Of a stretch of 64,000 bases of DNA, positions 47,390 through 60,945 are shown in pieces. Under the pieces are notes generated by a model. That model was not told where the DNA came from. It saw only the letters and a list, made by a program, of their open reading frames with translations, and made no database searches. The position numbers and the translations under genes are program-made. Location of the stretch: positions 46,073,034 through 46,137,033 of the forward strand of contig NC_133169.1 in the NCBI RefSeq assembly GCF_040802235.1, given 5' to 3'. Within the stretch, counting starts at the first letter, position 1, and each line of letters starts with the position of its first letter. The DNA comes from Manis javanica. Lineage: Eukaryota; Chordata; Mammalia; Pholidota; Manidae.

Positions 47390-48335
47390 GCTAAGAATTG
47401 TGTATTTTATTGTATCTAAATCTATATATTGATATAAACAAGAAAAAGAAAATGCTTAAGATATAACCAAAAACTGTTGAACCAGTAATCTGATTGAGTA
47501 AGATCACAGAATGCAATCTACAGATAAATAGCCAATGGATTTTGATTTATTAATAATTACCTACCTGTAAAGGAAATGATATTCCTATTTACAATAGCAT
47601 CATAAATATATTTCACATACATTTAACCAATGAATTATAACATCAGTACACTAAAAAGTATACAGCATTGATGAAATAAATTTAAAAGATACAAAATACA
47701 TAAAATTTTAAGAGACAAAAATACATAAAATATCCCACATTCATGTATTGTAAGAATTAATGTTGTTAAAACCTCCACGTTAAATGTTAAATGTTAAAAA
47801 ACTCCCCAAAGCTATGTATAGATTCACTGTAATTCCTATCAGTTTATATAGAAACAAAAATTAAAACTCTCCTTATTATATGGAATAAAAAATGAACCTT
47901 AAATTCCAAGAAAAACTGAGAAAAGATCAAAGTAGACATCACTTATGTTCACCTCACAATATATTGTGAAGCTATACTGTTCAAAGCAGTATGGTAACAG
48001 TTTACAAAATTTTATAACAGACATACAGAACAAGGAAATAGAATTAAGATCCCACATATAAGCATACATGTATGAACAGCTAATATCTGATAAGGAGACC
48101 GAGAAATACAGTGGAGAAATAATAGTCTTCTAAAGGCGATGGATGTGTTAACCAAACTTGTGGTGGCAAATATTTCACAGGATATCATATATATATATAT
48201 AACAAACTATAATTTTTGTACACTTAAACCTCACACGTTATGTCAACTATATCTCAATAATGTCAGAGAAAATAATATTACTATAAATTACTTCTGTCCA
48301 GTTCTCCACAGTAGTTCCTATATCTAAATGAGAGA
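47390..48335 (+). mobile_element. Old plus-strand L1 fragment (ORF2 RT to 3' end)
   Basis: Sequence order of an old L1 ORF2: 'tattcctatttacaatagc', 'catcagtacactaaaaag', 'tgatgaaataaatttaaa', 'agaattaatgttgttaaaac', then '..tatagattcactgtaattcc' and the 3' end 'tatgtcaactatatctcaat'. Its downstream half is shared with SD2a (30612-31100). Heavily decayed. Confidence 0.7.
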
Positions 48336-48813
48336 CTAATTTCTGATATTTTATTCTAATATGTAGACAGGGGGAATTGATATCAGCAATACATGGCAAC
48401 TGAAAAGCTGTGTGTGTGTGTGTGTGTGGTGTCTCTGTGTGTTAGAAGATGATGCTTTCAGTTTTGATCATGTTGAAGCTATGATAACAGTAATACACTG
48501 AACTGAGTTAGATATCTGAATCAGTGATAAAGTTAGTCCTCTCTTTGGAGAGACACGTAGATCTGAGAAAGTACATGTTCACAGGAAAAGGGAGAAAAGT
48601 ATAGAAATCCTCAGTCAGGGGAAGCAACAATTGAAAGACAGCATGAGTGAAATGGTAATGTTATGGAAACACAGACTAGCTAGTTAATCCTATAAGGCAA
48701 AGAAGTAAAATCATGATCTGTGAATAGACAATTAAGTATGGATTTAAAAGTAGATATAAAAGAATACAGAGATGATATAGGTATAGGTATAGATATGAAT
48801 ATAGGTGTGAACA
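47810..48813 (+). repeat. Internal segmental duplication SD2, copy b
   Basis: Partner of 30612-31670, 17.1 kb away, same orientation. Long identical runs include 'gatgatgctttcagttttg' and 'gtagatctgagaaagtac'. In this copy the L1 continues upstream without a break, so copy b is likely nearer the original context and copy a the transposed piece. Confidence 0.92.
48409..48429. repeat. Short (GT)n microsatellite
   Basis: About 9-10 GT units followed by GGTGTCTCTGTG; the paralogous tract at 31240-31283 is about twice as long. Confidence 0.9.
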
Positions 48814-48829
48814 TAACAAAACAGAAATT

Positions 48830-49680
48830 TAAAAAAGACAAATAAAATACAAAATACAAGACTTAAAATGACTTATTAGTTGAATTCAAAGAGGATGAAG
48901 ATCATAGAGGAAATAAACAGGAATCTTTAAGATAGTTCACTAGAAATAAAATGAACAGCATTCAGGGAAGTTTGGGAAAAACATCAAAGAAAAAAATCTG
49001 TCAGTCTTATTACTTGAATCACAGGAGGAGATAATAAAGAGCTCAGGAAGAAAATGTTTTAAAAGAAATTATAGCTGAAAACATCATATATTTAGAAAAC
49101 AGCATAAACTTACTGATGCAAGCAGCTAAGAAAGCCTTAATTAGGCTTGATATATTTGAAATCAATTACAGAAAAATGACATATTGTACAAGGTTGAACA
49201 ATGATTCAAATAATTATGGATTTTATTTGTAGCTTACTGAAGAAAGTGACAGAAAATATGTATAGTCTAATAAAATACAATTAATCCAGAATTCTTTATT
49301 CAGTGACAATACCCTTCAGGAATGAAATTAAAATAAAGCATTCCCAGATAAAAATTAGGATGTATCATGAGCAGACTTGTTCTTAAACAATCCCTTATCA
49401 ATTATTTCAAAAAGAATGGAAATTTCATCAAAAATACATATGGAATATTAGAAGAAATAAAGGGTAAGAGAAAAGCTAAATAGATTACATTTGCTTGAGT
49501 TTCTTGAAAAAAGTTTGATGATAAAATACAAAAGTTGCAGACGTAAAATCCTAGAAAAAATCAGAGATTCATAAAATGGCTTATTTGTTGGTAAAATTCT
49601 ACATTCTATTTAAAATGGAAAAATACTGATTCTAGGTTATCTGTGAAAAAATGAGTGTATGTCATTGTGCTAGGAAATAT
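48830..49680 (+). mobile_element. Probable old L1/HAL1-type ORF1-region fragment
   Basis: A-rich plus-strand sequence with 'aattcaaagaggatgaag', 'gaaagtgacagaaaatatg', 'ccttcaggaatgaaat', 'cattcccagataaaaatt' and 'tattagaagaaataaagg' in the order seen around ORF1 of ancient L1/HAL1 elements. Too decayed for a firm family. Confidence 0.4.
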
Positions 49681-49689
49681 TCCTTTTAT

Positions 49690-50310
49690 GTTTGGTATAT
49701 CTTTATTGAGATAGAGTTGTTAATACACTTTTATATTGTTTTCAGATGTTCACCATAAGGATTTGACATACATATGTGTGTGTCAAATTACATATATATC
49801 ATATATATATATATATTCTTAAATGTTCAACATGTAAGTGCAGTTATCTCTCTACATACAAAGAAATTAGAACATTATTGACTTTATTTCCATTCTTGTG
49901 TTAAATTTATTTTACAATGGAATGTTGTACTTTTTTATTCTCTTCACCAATTTTGCTGGTCTTCCCATCCCCCTGCCCATAGCAGCCCACAGACTGTTCT
50001 GTGTTTATAAGTCTATTTCTGTTTTTTTAGTTCATTTGTTCATTGTTTTTTGATTCTACATATAAGTTAAATCATATGGTATTTGTCTTTACCTGTTTGA
50101 TTTGTCTCAATTGATATAATAACCTCTAGGTCCACCTATATTGCTGTAAATGTCAAGATTGAATTCTTTTATATGTTTGAGTTGCACAGATGGCCCATAT
50201 CATCTTCCTATATTCACTTATCAAGGGACACTTATGTTGCTTCCATATCTTCATATTTTAAGTTATGTTATAATAAGCATGGTAGTGCACATATAATTTT
50301 GAATTAGTTT
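49690..50310 (-). mobile_element. Old L1 3' UTR, inverted, with (TA)n
   Basis: 'tatctttattgagatagag', 'cagatgttcaccataagg', 'ccatccccctgcccatagc' and 'taaatcatatggtatttg' follow the inverted L1 3' UTR order also seen at 43735-44110. An AT-dinucleotide run lies at 49791-49816. Confidence 0.7.
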
Positions 50311-50539
50311 TAGAAAATATTCTAAAAGCTTTCCCCCAAATTTTTGTGTTTATCCCTGAAACCTGTGAATATTATGATATCACATCTGTGACATTGTGAT
50401 CTTACATGGCACAGTTGACCTTAAGATAGGAAGATTACTCTGCATTATCTATGTAGTTTCAAAGGAATTGCATGAGACCTTAAAATAGAGAACTTTCCTA
50501 AACTAGTATCAGAAGAGTAAGTCAAGAAGATGTGAAATG

Positions 50540-52775
50540 TGAAAATTATTTCACTCCATATTGCCAGCTTTGAATACCAAAACCCCACAAGAGTACCATA
50601 AAAGTAAACAAACAATAACTTTCAGAAGTGTAGATACAAACATCCTCAACAATGAGCAAATCATCTCTACCTGCATAAACAAGGGGGCAAACATCATTCA
50701 CACACCAACTATGGTTAATGCCAGAGTCGCTGAAGATGGACTGAATGCTTTCACATGAGAACAGGGAAGAAGGTAAGGATGTCATTCCCCACGAGTCCCA
50801 TCTGACATGGTAGTATACGTCCTAGCAATGCAATAATACAAAACTGTAAACTACAAAGAAGGAGATAAAGGGCACCTATTCACAGATGGTATGACTGTCA
50901 ATATAAAAAAATCAAGAGAGATCTACACCAAAATTACCTCCTAGAATTAATGTCAGATTAGTAAAATCATAGGACGCAGATTTTAAACATTAAAGTGCAT
51001 CATATTTCTCTGTGCTAGCAATAAGAATTTGGTAGGAAAACAATACCATTGATAATAACATAAAGCTAATTGAAATATCAGATAAGTATCTAAATAGGTT
51101 CAGAAACTGTATGATGGAAAATTCCAAATATGGGTAGAAGATAGGAAACAATGAATTAAACAGAAAGGCACATCATGCTCATGGACTGTAAGAAACAACA
51201 CAATAGAGATTCATTCCTTATCCACACCTTTCTCCCAATTACTGTCAATTCACAACTGGCTTTTTATACATCCAGACAAACTGACAGTAATGCTTATGTG
51301 GACTGGGCAGTGAAATTATTGTATATGAAATAATTTTGAAAATTAATCAATTTGGATGCATCAGTCTATTCCATTTGAAATGTACTATGAAGGTACAGTT
51401 AAGACTTTGGGGTATTAATGAAGGGATAGTGAAATAGGTCAGTGAACAAATGTATACAGTTCATAAAAGGATCTTGGCACATGTGGCCATTTGGTTTTTG
51501 ACAAAGATACTAGAAAACAATGAAATGGAGACTGGTTGCCAAATTAATTTCAGAAGGAACCATAAAATTGTAACACTCTTAAGATAAACAAAAATAAAAA
51601 TTTAATTACCTGACTACACAGATTGCTTAAAATGACACAAAAGCAAAGTAGATAAAAGACTAAAAAAACACACTTCATCAAAGTTGAAAATTAAATTATC
51701 TAGCAACAGTAAAAGCACAACCCAAGAAATGAGTAATTTGAAGCATGACTTCATTAAAATTTAAATAACTGCTCTCTAAAAGACAATGTCAAGGTAATGA
51801 GAAAAGAAGCCATGAATTGGGAGAATATATTTTCAAAAGACATAGCTGACAAAGGGCTGTTCCCTAAAACTACAAATAAAACTGTACAACAGTCCAAAGA
51901 CCTAAAAACAATACCAAGGATGATATACAGAAGACAAATAAGCAAATGAAAATATACTCCACATCATATAACAACAGGAAAATGCAATTCAAACAATAAT
52001 GAGATACCACTCCTTGGTGTAATGACAATATCCTGTCTGGCAAAGATATGGAACTCATTCATTGCTGGCAGAAATGCCAAATGGCACACTTAGGGAGTCT
52101 GTTTGCCCAGTTGTTACAAAACTTAACACACCCTTACCATGTGATGCTGCAATTGTGCTTATTAGCATTTACCGAAAGGAGCTGAAAACTCATGTCAGCA
52201 CGAAAACCTGCACACACATAGTTGGGCAGCTTAAGTCATCGATGGCAAACTTGAGATCAACCAAGACAACTTTTGGAAGGTGAATTGATAAATAAATGGT
52301 GGTAAATTCAGATGAAAGAATATTATTCATGGTGGAAGGAATGATATATCAAGCCTTGAAAAGCCAAAGAATCTTAAAGTCATTTAGTAAGTTTTAAAGA
52401 AGCCAATTTTGGAACTGTATATATTGCATAATTCTAACTGAAATTGATTCAGGGAGATTGCAAATGGCTGTGTCGGGCTGGTGGGGACTGATTAGAACAG
52501 GAGACATTCAGGGCTGTGAAAGTACTTCATATGACCCTGTAATGATACACATAACAGCAACAATGATGCACATTTGAAGCACAGAGTCAGGGGTTTACGT
52601 TGTGTCCATATCAGTGTGTCAACAGCGCAGAGTGCACCCCTCTTCTAGGGGCTGCTGGTAACGGTGAGGGATGTGCAGGTCTGGGCTTGGGGCCCTGTGG
52701 AAATCTCTAGGACTCCCTCTAAGTTTTGCTGTGAACCTAAAAGGCTCCAAAAATATTGAATGTAATAAAAAGAAA
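50540..52775 (+). mobile_element. Old plus-strand L1 (RT domain to 3' end)
   Basis: Order of an old L1 ORF2: 'gcaaacatcattcacac', 'catggtagtatacgtcctag', 'aaagggcacctattcacag', then 'cacatgtggccatttgg', 'ctgacaaagggctgttcc', 'gcaattcaaacaataatgag' and 'aatggcacacttagggag'. The 3' end 'ttttgctgtgaacctaaaag' at about 52725-52745 is typical of older L1M elements. Several internal deletions. Confidence 0.75.
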
Positions 52776-52859
52776 CAAATAAATAGATCTCTGCAAAGGG
52801 TGGTGATAAGACCATGACTTATAAGAAGCAAGGGAAAAAGTCTTAACAAATTACACTCT

Positions 52860-53230
52860 GAAAATGGACATCTATTGAGAATAAATAAAAATTACCTAGC
52901 ATTCAAGAAGTGTAATATAAATGACACCAAAAAAAACTACTAACATGATGAATGGATGGTAAATAAGCACATGAAGATGTTCAATAGCAATATACATTAT
53001 TGAAATGCACATTTTAGAAGACATATGAGACTATTATTAAAATACAAAATATGGACAATACCAAATGACTGTGAGGATGTACATTACCTGGAATTCTCAC
53101 CCATTGCTGGTGGTAATGTAAAAATGCTATAGCTTCTCTGAAAAATGTGCTCTGTTTCTAATGTAGAAATATACTCATGACCCAGAAATCACAACCCTAG
53201 AATTTTTAGAGAAATTTAAAAATTTTGTGA
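52860..53230 (+). mobile_element. Short old L1 ORF2 3' fragment
   Basis: 'gaaaatggacatctattg', 'aaagcacatgaagatgttc'-like order and 'ctcacccattgctggtgg' correspond to the C-terminal part of L1 ORF2 on the plus strand. It lies just 5' of L1-C, which begins at about 53280. Confidence 0.6.
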
Positions 53231-53279
53231 GAATAAAAATCTATGTGAATATTTATAATCACTTTACTCAGAATCAATA

Positions 53280-56200
53280 GAACAATGACCAAATTAAAAT
53301 GGAGATTCAGCAATATATGGAAACAAATGACAAGAACAAAACAAAGCCCCAACTTCTGTGAGATGGAGCAAAAGCCACCTTAAGAAGGAAGTATAAAGCA
53401 ATCCAGGCATATTTAAAGAAGGAAGATCAATCCCCAAAAAATAACATCACAATTATGGAATTTGGAAAAAGAAGAATAAATGAGGCCTAAGGTCAGCAGA
53501 AGTAGAGACATAATAAAAATGAGAGAAGTAAATAAAATTGAGAATAAAACAATAGAAAAAATCAGTGAAACCAAGAGCTGGTTCATCCAGAAAATAAACA
53601 AAATAGATAAGCCTCTAGCCAGACTTATTAAGAGAAAAAGAGAGTCAACACACATCAACAGAATCAGAAAGAAGAAAGAAAAAATCACGATGGACCCCAC
53701 AGAAATACAAAGAATTATTAGAGAATACTATGAAAACCTATATGCTAACAAGCTGGAAAACCTAGGAGAAATGGGCAACTTCCTAGAAAAATACAATCTT
53801 CCAAGACTTACCCAGAAAGAAACAGAAAATCTAAACAGACCAATTACCAGCAACGAAATTGAAGTGCTAATCAAAAACTACCCAGGAACAAAACCCCTGG
53901 GCCAGATGGAAATACCGCAGTTTTATCAGACATTAAGAGAAGACATAATACCCATTCTCCTTAAAGTTTTCCAAAAAATACAAGAGGACGGAATACTACC
54001 AAACTCATTCTATGAAGCCAACATCACCCAAATAGCAAAACCAGGCAAAGACCCCACCAAAAAAGAAAACTACAGACCAAAATCCCTGAAGAATGTAGAT
54101 GCAAAAATACTCAACAAAATATTAGCAAACCGAATTCAAAAATACATCAAAAGGATCATACACCATGACCAAGTGGGGTTCATCCCAAGGATGCAAGGAT
54201 GGTACAGCATTTGAAAATCCATCAACATCATCCACAACATAAACAAAAAGAAGGACAAAAACCACATGATCATCTCCATAGATGCTGAAAAAGCATTTGA
54301 CAAAATTCAACATCCATTCATGATAAAAACTCTCAGCAAAATGGGCATAGAGGGAAAGTACCTTAACATAATAAAGGCCATATATGATAAACCCACAGCC
54401 AAGATCATACTGAACAACGAGAAGCTGAAAGCTTTTCCTCTGAGATCGGGAACAAGACAAGGGTGCCCACTCTCTCCGCTTTTATTCAACATAAGTCTGG
54501 AGTTCTAGGCCATGGCAATCAGACAACACAAAGAAATAAAAGGCATCCAGATTGGCAAGGAAGTAATTAAACTCTCCCTGTTTGAAGATGACATGATGTT
54601 GTATATAAAAAACCCTAAAGAATTCACTCCAGAACTACTAGATCTAATATCTGAATTCAGCAATGCTGCCTGATAGAAAATTAATACACAGAAATCTGTT
54701 GCATTCCTATACACTAATGATGAACTAGCAGAAATAGAAATCAGGAAAAGAATTCCATTCACATTTGTACCAAAAAGAATAAAATACCAAGGAATAAACC
54801 TAACCATGGAAGTGAAAGATCTGTACTCTGAAAACTACAAGACACCCATGAGACAAATTAAAGAAGATACCAATAAATAGAAACATATTCAATGCTCATG
54901 GAATGGATGAATTAATATTGTCAAAATGGCCATCCTGCCTAAAGCAATCTATAGATTCAATACAATTCCTATCAAAATACCAACAGCATTCCTCAATGAA
55001 CTAAAGCAAATAGTTCTAAAATTCATCTGGAACCACAAAAGACCCCGAATAGCCAAAACAACCATGAGAAGGAAGAATAAAGTGGGGAAATTATTCTCCC
55101 TGACTTCAAGCTCTACTACAAAGCCACAGTAATCAAAACAATTTGGCACTGGCACAAGAACAGAGCCATAGATGAATGGAACAGACTAGAGAGCCCAGAT
55201 ATAAACCCAAGCATATATGGTCAATTAATACACAATAAAGGAGCAGTGGATATACAATGGGAAAATGAGAGCCTCTTCAACAGCTGTTGTTGGCAAAACT
55301 GGACAGCTATATGCAAGAGAATGAAACTGAATTATTGTCTAACAACATACACAAAAGGAAACTCAAAATGGATCAAAGACCTGTATGTAAGTCAAGAAAC
55401 CATAAAACTCACAGGAGAAAACAGGCAAAAGTCTCTTGAATACATACATGAGCAACTTTTTCCTGAACGCATCTCCTCGGGCAAAGGAAACAAAATAAAA
55501 AACAACAAATGGGACTACATAATGCTAAAAAGCTTCTGTACAGCAAAGGACACTATCAGCAGAACAAAAAGACATCCTACAGTATGGGAGAATATATTTG
55601 TAAATGACATATCTGACAAGGAGTTAACATCCAAAATCTATAAAGAACTCATAAGCCTCAACACTCAAAAGGCAAATAACCCTATTAAAAACTGGGTGGA
55701 GGATATAAACAGACAATTCTCCAGAGAAGAAATTCAGACGGCAAACAGACACATAAAAAGATGCTCCACATCACTATTGTCAGGGAAATACAAATTAAAA
55801 CCACAATGAGATAACACCTCACACCAGTTAGGATAGCCAACATGGAAAAGAATAGGAAGAATGAATGCTGGTGAGGATGTGGAGAAAGAGAAACCCTCCT
55901 ACACACTGCTGGTGGTAATGTAAACTAGTTCAATGATTGTGGAAAGCAGTATGGAGGCTCCTCAAAAAACTGAAAATGGAAATAGCATTTGACCCAGGAA
56001 TTCCACTCCTAGGAATTTACCCTAAGAATGCAGGAGCCCAGTGTAAAAAGGCATATGCTCCCCTATGTTTATCACAGCACTATTCACAATAGCCAAGAAA
56101 TGGAAGCAACCTAAGTGTCCATCAGTAGATGAATGGATAACGAAGATGTGGTACATACACACAATGGAGTATTATTCACCCATAGGAAGAAAACAAATCC

Positions 56201-56636
56201 TACCATTTGCAACAACATAGATGGAACTAGAGGGTATTAGGCTCAGTGAAATAAGCCAGGCAGAGAAAGACAAGTACCAAATGGTTTCTCATCTGGTGAG
56301 CATAAGAACCAAGAAAATACTGAGAGAACAAAACAGCAGCAGACTCACAGAACCCTAGAATGGACTAACAGTTGCCAAAGGGAAAGGGAGGTTGGTATTG
56401 AGTGGGAACAGAGGGAGAAAGGTAATAAGGGGCATTACGATTAGTACACATAATGTAGTGGGGCAGCACATGGAAGGCAGTGTAGCACAGAGAAGACAAG
56501 TAGTGATTCTATAGCATCTCACTACTCTGACGGACAGTGACTGCAATGGGGTCTCTGGTGGGGACTTGATAATGGGGGGAGTCTAGTAACCATAATGTTA
56601 CTCATGCAATTGTATATTAATGATACCATTAAAAAA
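53280..56636 (+). mobile_element. L1-C: 5'-truncated LINE-1 with ordinary 3' end
   Basis: About 3.36 kb, plus strand, from within ORF2 between the endonuclease and RT to a complete 3' UTR (56300-56636) ending 'gataccattaaaaaaaaga'. Clearly related to L1-A/L1-B through ORF2 and the first part of their 3' UTR, but it has no ERV-derived extension. It is thus an internal control for where the ancestral L1 stops. Confidence 0.92.
53300..56300 (+). pseudogene. L1-C ORF2 remnant
   Basis: Frames 53480-54214, 54266-54508, 54926-55132 and 55246-55809 carry the linker, RT and C-terminal parts. The first ends in a stop after MQGWYSI (54212-54214), and further stops or frameshifts fall near 54510, 54890, 55140 and 55810. 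The RT catalytic motif is changed: the plus-strand reading at about 54580 gives LFEDDMM instead of LFADDM. C-terminal motifs can be followed to about 56300. Not functional. Confidence 0.88.
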
Positions 56637-59600
56637 AAGATTCCTAATTGAGAGGTGACAAAGGTATATGGCTTAAAGAAAGAAAAGAATCAAGGGTGAG
56701 AGAAGCTGTGTAGGATAGTTGTTTTGTCTAGATTATAGTGCGTCTTAAACTTTTGGGGGAACATGCTGTTTGAGTATACGCTGGATGCTACCATCCTATT
56801 TCTCAGCAAAACAAAACAAAAAATACAGGAAAAGGAACCCAGATTAAGAAATCCTGGTATAAAGACTCTTTTAACAGAAATTCCACTAATGAAAATTTAC
56901 ACTAATTGTAGTGATGATTTTTTCCAGAACACTTAAACCTCATTATCAAATTAACTCTAATATCCCTTTGAAAAACTACAAGTACCCATATTCTTATTGC
57001 CCTAGGTGAGATTAAATCCGGGAAAAGTTTGTTTTCATTGGAATTATTGTACCTGAGGATAAGGAATCATAGGGATTGGATGAATAAGTGAGGCTTAATG
57101 AAGACAGAAAAGAAGGAAGAAAGAAAAAAAGTGAGAGAAAAAGGGAAGGAAGAAGGAAATGTTTAAAAGGAGCAATGAACAATACAGAATAATCACAGAA
57201 ACCACAGTGATACATTTCATTACTCAAAAATACTGTGGTTGCCATTATTTACAATCTGCTATATACCTAACATTTAGGTCTACTGTAGAAAAAGTTCATA
57301 ACATGAGACAAACCAACCTGGAGAATATCATTTTCATTCTCTGAAATGATTCATATGGCTATACATTTCTGACTTACGTTCTGACAACAATCTGTCTTAT
57401 GGTATATGTTAATACTTTTAAAAATAGCTAACAATTTTCAAATTGAGAAAAAATGGACAGTAGAGGTACCTAAATTAATTCATGATCCTTCCATCATAGA
57501 CTGACAATTATCTGATTTTCTGTCTTTAGGTCTTATCTTAGCAAACAGTAAGATGAATAAATTTAGACCCAAATTATATCAGAAAATATTTTAAATGTGT
57601 TACTCTTTCATGATTAGACTAGTTAATTAAGGAAACATATTTAAACAGTGGCACAGCATAGAAATCTAATATATACTTGAAATGACAACAAACAGTCCAA
57701 ATATCAGATCAGAGTGCATTTAGAGGAACTGAAATAACATTTAGAAAAGAAAAAGATAATTGAAGAAAGCAAAATCATCCAAGAATCAACTAGGAATAAG
57801 GAGGGAAAATAATTAAAGGAAAATAACAGAAATCCATTTTGACAACTTAGAATTTTAGGGACAGAACAACCCTTATAAATCATATGTTCGAAACCTCTCA
57901 TTTACCTTTGAGAAAGCTGAGGTTCAGAGTTTTCATGTCTTGACCAAAAAAGGAATATGTCTGTTTAGGGGCCATGAACTTGGACTAGTACTCAGGTTCA
58001 ATGGCCAACAATCAATATCCCTAATTAAGACATAATGAACTTTGTGATAATACTTCCTAAATTTGTGCACACATAACTGATTTGGAAGTAAACCTGTGAA
58101 AAAAGTAAAGGTTACTGAATTCATTTCATGTATGTATAGTTGGTTTTCTCTTCTTTGTAAAAGAAGATATGATTTTAACAAAACTTTTCAATGAGGTTTA
58201 AAACTTTTTTTAAAAGTCTTTATAAATCAAAAGGTTCAACTTACACCACACCTATCACTTTTTCCTATCAACTTCCCCAAATAAACACTGAAGTAATTTT
58301 CTTACTTTATCTTTCTCTAAGCCAAACCACACAGTCAATTCTTTGGTACCATTTATCCCATTTATCCTCAAGTCACTGAAAATCCTTACATTTACCTAAA
58401 CTTGCATAATTTTTCTTACATATTGACATAATTTTAACTTAAAAAGAACTCCTTTAAATTTGCTAAGAATATACATATATATATATGTGCATGTATATAT
58501 ATATACATGTGTGTATATATATATACATATATGTATATATACAACACACACACTTGTTTTAACATGGGGAAAAAGCAGTATTTAGAGAAGCATAACTGAG
58601 AAAAGGCTAAAATTCTTACATTTAGAAGTGGTGACTCAAAAGCCACCTTTGGATTGTGATTGGAGACAAGAACAAGAAGAACAGATGGCAGATAAGTAAA
58701 ATAGGTAAGACATTTTATTGCAGACATTTTATTATTTATTCACTTTGTTAGCCCAATTTTTATAACTTTTCTAAGTTGAAAGTTTGCAGCAAAAGCAAAA
58801 CAAATCTGTCTGAATGTAAAGGGAAAAAGGCCAAGGTTTACAGACAAATGTAGAAGACCTAACTGTGCAGGAAAAACATTTTTAACTTTTTTAGCCTGAA
58901 AGTGCTGTATTTTCTATTGAAATACTGTTAATAACTCATTTTGCCTTTCAAACACTTAATCTCACTCACTCATATCCCTAACTTCTATTAACTCACCAAA
59001 CTACTGAATGATAAATTCAGGCAAGCCCAACACACTAACCTTTCTAAGAGCTCCCGGGTGTTTCCAGGCTGACCTGTCTTCTTCACAGCATTTAACTGAA
59101 AGTGCCACAAGAGCCTGTGTGTACACAGGCTGAAAAGCACCCTCACAATGCAGGTGAAGTGGTCTAGAAGAGAAAGAGAAGATCATTATTTCTTTGGAAT
59201 ATAGACATTTTGTACTCAAGCTAGTTCACGAATATACACTTTCTTTGCATGTGTAACTGATTTTCATTCAACAGGTAATAAAATGAGATTATAATGTAAT
59301 ACTGGCTACTCAACAGATTTGGAATTATGAGAGCAAAGTTCCCTTGTTCGTCCACAGAACATGTAAATGAGAAGCATTTAACACAATGCAAAGTATGCTC
59401 TATTTTAGAAGACCAGAGTGCTAATGTCACTCAACCTCAGTATAGCTATGTAACCTTAGCAAATGCCCTTACTGGACATCATGTGCGTAATAACAATGTC
59501 TGGGAGTATGAATATTTAAAATCAATACCTCGTCTATTTCTAATATGATAGAGATCTTTTAAAGAATAATATTATATCATACATCAGAACTTCTACAGTA

Positions 59601-59695
59601 AAAAAGAAAAGAAAAGAATCCCAGTATTTTAGGTACTCTGAACTTAAAACTCTTATGAATCAAAGAACAGTATTAGCAATATGGAAAATGCTTGG
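56637..59695. other. Gene-free spacer with low-complexity tracts
   Basis: AT-rich with a purine-rich run at 57100-57160 and a TA/CA microsatellite at 58471-58554. A MIR-like trace is possible at 57850-57950 ('gaaagctgaggttcagag'). No exon, RNA gene or promoter can be supported. Confidence 0.5.
58471..58554. repeat. (TA)n/(CA)n microsatellite
   Basis: Alternating purine-pyrimidine tract of TA, TG and CA dinucleotides ('acatatatatatatgtgc', 'acacacacac'). A short open frame across it on the minus strand is an artefact. Confidence 0.92.
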
Positions 59696-59699
59696 AGGC

Positions 59700-59915
59700 T
59701 TCTGGTACATATTAGGTACCTACCAAGTGGTAGATTAGCAATCATAACTAACATTCATATGTACCTAATAATTTAGAAAATTTCATTCAAATGCCTCATT
59801 TAATCCTCATAACAATATCAGTTGGGCAATTGAGCTTCAAAAGAATGTGCTTGTGATAACAAGGTTAATAAGCAACCAAGTCTGAACTTCATTCCATACA
59901 GATCATTTTACTTTG
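59700..59915 (+). mobile_element. MIR SINE fragment
   Basis: 'acatattaggtacctacc', 'ctcatttaatcctcataac', then 'ttgtgataacaaggttaat' and 'aagcaaccaagtctgaac' follow the MIR core and 3' order. Confidence 0.65.
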
Positions 59916-60160
59916 GATTCAGTATTCCTTCTATTATATTTGCTGCTCCCCTAGTAAATGGGTACCACCACTTAATCAGTTGCTGACGTCAGAAACTTAC
60001 AGACATCGTTAATACTTTGCGGTCTCTTTCTCCCCGCATTCAAACAGTAACCAAGCCCTGTCAATCCTACTTTTAGAATATTTCTCAAGTCAGTTCCAAC
60101 ACCCTGGACCAAACTTCCATCTTTTCTTGCCTACATCTATAATCCCAGCCTAAGCAGCTG

Positions 60161-60700
60161 TGTTGGGGTCCGTAAGACCACTTCCATGTTTGATGATTCA
60201 CTAGGTGGACTCACAAGACTCTGCATATAGTCCCATAATTTATTATCACAAAAGGATACAAAGTAAAAGCAGTAAATTCAAAAGGCACATTGGGTGTAGT
60301 CCAGATTAAATTTCCAGAGTCTTCTCCCAGAAGAGTCACACAGTACATACTAATTCCCCAGTAATGAACTATAAAAGCATGTATGAAATATATGCTACCA
60401 GGGAAGCTCATTAAGAGATTCAATGCCCAAGGTTTTTATTGAGGACAGGGCTGGCAGGCATCCTCTGCTTAGCACATACCAAAATTCTAGACTCCTAGGA
60501 GAAAAGCAGATGTGTTCAGCGTAAACCACATTGTACAGTATACACATAGGGAGCCATTCTTATCAGTTCTGGCGATGGTGGAAACCCTCACCAACCATAA
60601 AGTCAAGGCATCTTGTTAAGCAGGTTAGCAGTCAAGTCTTCTGTTAACTTCTTCCTGCACAGTGGATTAGCTGCATCACCTTCTAGCCCCTTGCAATCTA
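60161..60700 (-). mobile_element. Ancient LTR, probably ERVL-class, minus strand
   Basis: The plus-strand left edge 'tgttggggtccgtaag' gives a minus-strand CCCCAACA terminus; a minus-strand AATAAA lies near 60436-60441. The phrase 'gatgattcactaggtgga' followed by 'ctcacaagactctgcata' is one I associate with MER-series LTRs. Family and right boundary uncertain. Confidence 0.5.
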
Positions 60701-60945
60701 CTTTTTTATGATTATTACAGCCAGGTTGATTCTTTTTTTTTTTAATTTGGCATCCTTCTCCTGGGTCTCTGTATAAGCTGAAACATTTCTTGCTTCCTTG
60801 TAGCCTGAATAATTATTAAATTAGATGACATCATAAAAGTCCCTTCCTAAGGAAAATCTTCCCTTATTTTAAATTGTCTGTCTGTCTCATCCATGTTGAT
60901 AGGTTGAGATGGGGACTTAACATAAACTGAGCCAGTCAGAGCACC

